DNA from: Desulfobacteraceae bacterium | GTDB taxonomy: Bacteria; Desulfobacterota; Desulfobacteria; Desulfobacterales; Desulfosalsimonadaceae | DNA: 5,831 nucleotides | Assembly: GCA_007131845.1 (NCBI GenBank) | Contig: SLPT01000081.1 | Span: forward strand, 1-5,831 | Direction of reading: 5' to 3' | Shown: positions 4,747-5,831 of the stretch, in pieces | How the letters are laid out: every line of letters starts with the position of its first letter | How positions within the stretch are numbered: position 1 is the stretch's first letter | Position numbers and translations under genes: made by a program | The notes under the pieces: generated by a model | The model's database searches: none | What the model was told of the DNA's origin: nothing | Seen by the model: only the letters and a program-made list of their open reading frames with translations

Positions 4747-5831
4747 ATGAAAAAGCATATTCTGTTTCTGTGCGACGCAAGCGACATCGACGTGGTGGAA
4801 CAGAGCTTCGCCGACAACGAGGCGTATGAGCTGACCGTCGAAACATCGGAAAAGATCCTTCAGTTCGGCGTAAGATCATATCTGGACCAGACCATCGAGC
4901 GCATACGGAACAATCCGGATATGTACGACGGTATCGTGGGAACCCACGATTCCTCTGCTGTTTTTGCCGCCATCATCGCCGAGGCGACCGGCCACCGATT
5001 CGCCCCGGTCAACGCGATCATCAACTGCCAGAACAAGTTCATGTGCCGGTGTATACAAAAAGCCGTCATTCCGGAGCATACCCCAGGCTACGCCATAGCG
5101 CTCGACTACCTGCGGGAACCTTCCAGGCTCGCCACGCCATTTTTCATCAAGCCGGTTCGCGCCAACATATCCTTCGGCACGCACACGATCGAGGATTCCC
5201 GGGAGCTCGAATATTACATTGCCAGCGAAAGCAGCGACATCGCCCGTTTCAACCGCTATTATACGGATGCCCTGTTCACCAGCGCAAACTACTACACCGC
5301 CATGAACGTGGCGACCTGCAACAGCTTTTTATGCGAGGAATTGATCGAAGGGACGCAGGTGACCGTCGACGGATATGTATTCGAAGAGGATGTCTGCTTC
5401 TTCGGCTTTACCCGGGCCTATTACCACCCGAATACCAACTCTTTTCATTACCATGAATTCCCCCACCGGTTTTCCGCCGCGCTGCGGGAAAAAATCGAGA
5501 CGGCGCTGACGAGGCTCATGCCGGCGCTGGGTATTGACAACTCCTTTTTCAACGTCGAGCTGCGTGCGGACGAAGCCGGGGAAAGCTTTAAAATCATAGA
5601 AGTCAACTGCCGTATCGCTTTTCAGTTTGCCAAGACCATCGAACCGGTAACCGGCATGGATCCGCTTCATATGCTGTGCGACGTGGCCACGGGCACACGC
5701 CCGGAAAAGCGAAAATCGAACCAGAAAACCTATGCCCGGTGCTACAACTTCGAACTGCACCACTTCAGCGATGCGCTGATTCTTGAGACCCCGACCCAGA
5801 GCGCATACGCGGAAATCCGGATGAAATACCC
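4747..5831 (+). CDS. ATP-grasp domain ligase, partial (3' end beyond window)
   Basis: The frame stays open from the ATG at 4747 to the edge (361 codons). ATP-grasp enzymes activate a carboxylate as acyl-phosphate and join it to an amine or thiol. Residues 1-88 look like the pre-ATP-grasp domain (MKKHILFLCD start). Then come K97 in INCQNKFMCRC, K135 in PFFIKPVRANISFGT (nucleotide lysine and loop), the hinge acids in FLCEELIEGTQVTVDGY (194-210), and the Mg2+ motifs FFNVELR (E271) and IIEVNCR (E285, N287, R289), followed by VTGMDPLHM. The last motif is usually E-x-N-P-R, so cysteine in place of proline is unusual. Overall it resembles the broad carboxylate-amine ligase group, but no substrate can be assigned. 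AAGGTGAGGTGA gives the ribosome site just before the start. It probably shares a transcript with the amidohydrolase gene. Confidence 0.88.
   Translation, partial: MKKHILFLCDASDIDVVEQSFADNEAYELTVETSEKILQFGVRSYLDQTIERIRNNPDMYDGIVGTHDSSAVFAAIIAEATGHRFAPVNAIINCQNKFMCRCIQKAVIPEHTPGYAIALDYLREPSRLATPFFIKPVRANISFGTHTIEDSRELEYYIASESSDIARFNRYYTDALFTSANYYTAMNVATCNSFLCEELIEGTQVTVDGYVFEEDVCFFGFTRAYYHPNTNSFHYHEFPHRFSAALREKIETALTRLMPALGIDNSFFNVELRADEAGESFKIIEVNCRIAFQFAKTIEPVTGMDPLHMLCDVATGTRPEKRKSNQKTYARCYNFELHHFSDALILETPTQSAYAEIRMKY

Noticed and set aside
5329..5763. Minus-strand frame of 144 codons opposite the ATP-grasp gene
   Set aside because: Shadow of the open plus-strand ATP-grasp frame, which carries the conserved motifs.

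Overview
The window reads as chromosomal DNA from a Gram-negative, probably anaerobic, bacterium. The likely group is Desulfobacterota (Desulfobacterales-like). This is inferred from the style of the intergenic palindromic repeats, a small Cys/His-rich protein of a type I associate with that group, and coding GC visibly higher than the roughly 41% (hand count) of the 2399-2763 gap. No rRNA, tRNA, CRISPR array or insertion-sequence transposase was found.

Layout. Positions 1-120 and 1080-1199 hold two same-orientation copies of a roughly 120-bp nested palindromic repeat (about 87% identical). Between them is a minus-strand RNase HI gene with an N-terminal hybrid-binding domain (132-848). The 849-1079 gap has inverted repeats and a doubtful gene remnant. 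Rightward from 1278 is an ADP-ribosylglycohydrolase gene, ending tail-to-tail with a small leftward zinc-ribbon/B-box-like gene whose true start is a GTG at 2368. A low-GC gap (2399-2763) carries a consensus sigma-70 promoter firing right into an Hsp20 gene. The Hsp20 reading frame is broken near its end in an A-rich tract: the other frame restores the family's I-x-I tail and stops at 3224, just before a strong 41-nt hairpin. Then come a metal-dependent amidohydrolase (3370-4665) and, 81 bp later on the same strand, an ATP-grasp ligase that runs off the right edge (4747 to beyond 5831).

How the genes relate. Most genes look like independent housekeeping or stress units: RNA-DNA hybrid removal, reversal of ADP-ribosylation, protein holdase. 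The one plausible functional pair is the amidohydrolase (related to Xaa-Pro dipeptidases and imidazolonepropionase) with the ATP-grasp enzyme, since one family hydrolyses and the other forms amide-type bonds. This could be a small-molecule or dipeptide pathway continuing to the right, but the substrate cannot be told from the sequence. I see no convincing new defence or mobile system. The most notable observations are the Hsp20 frame break, the nested palindromic repeats, and the amidohydrolase/ATP-grasp pair.
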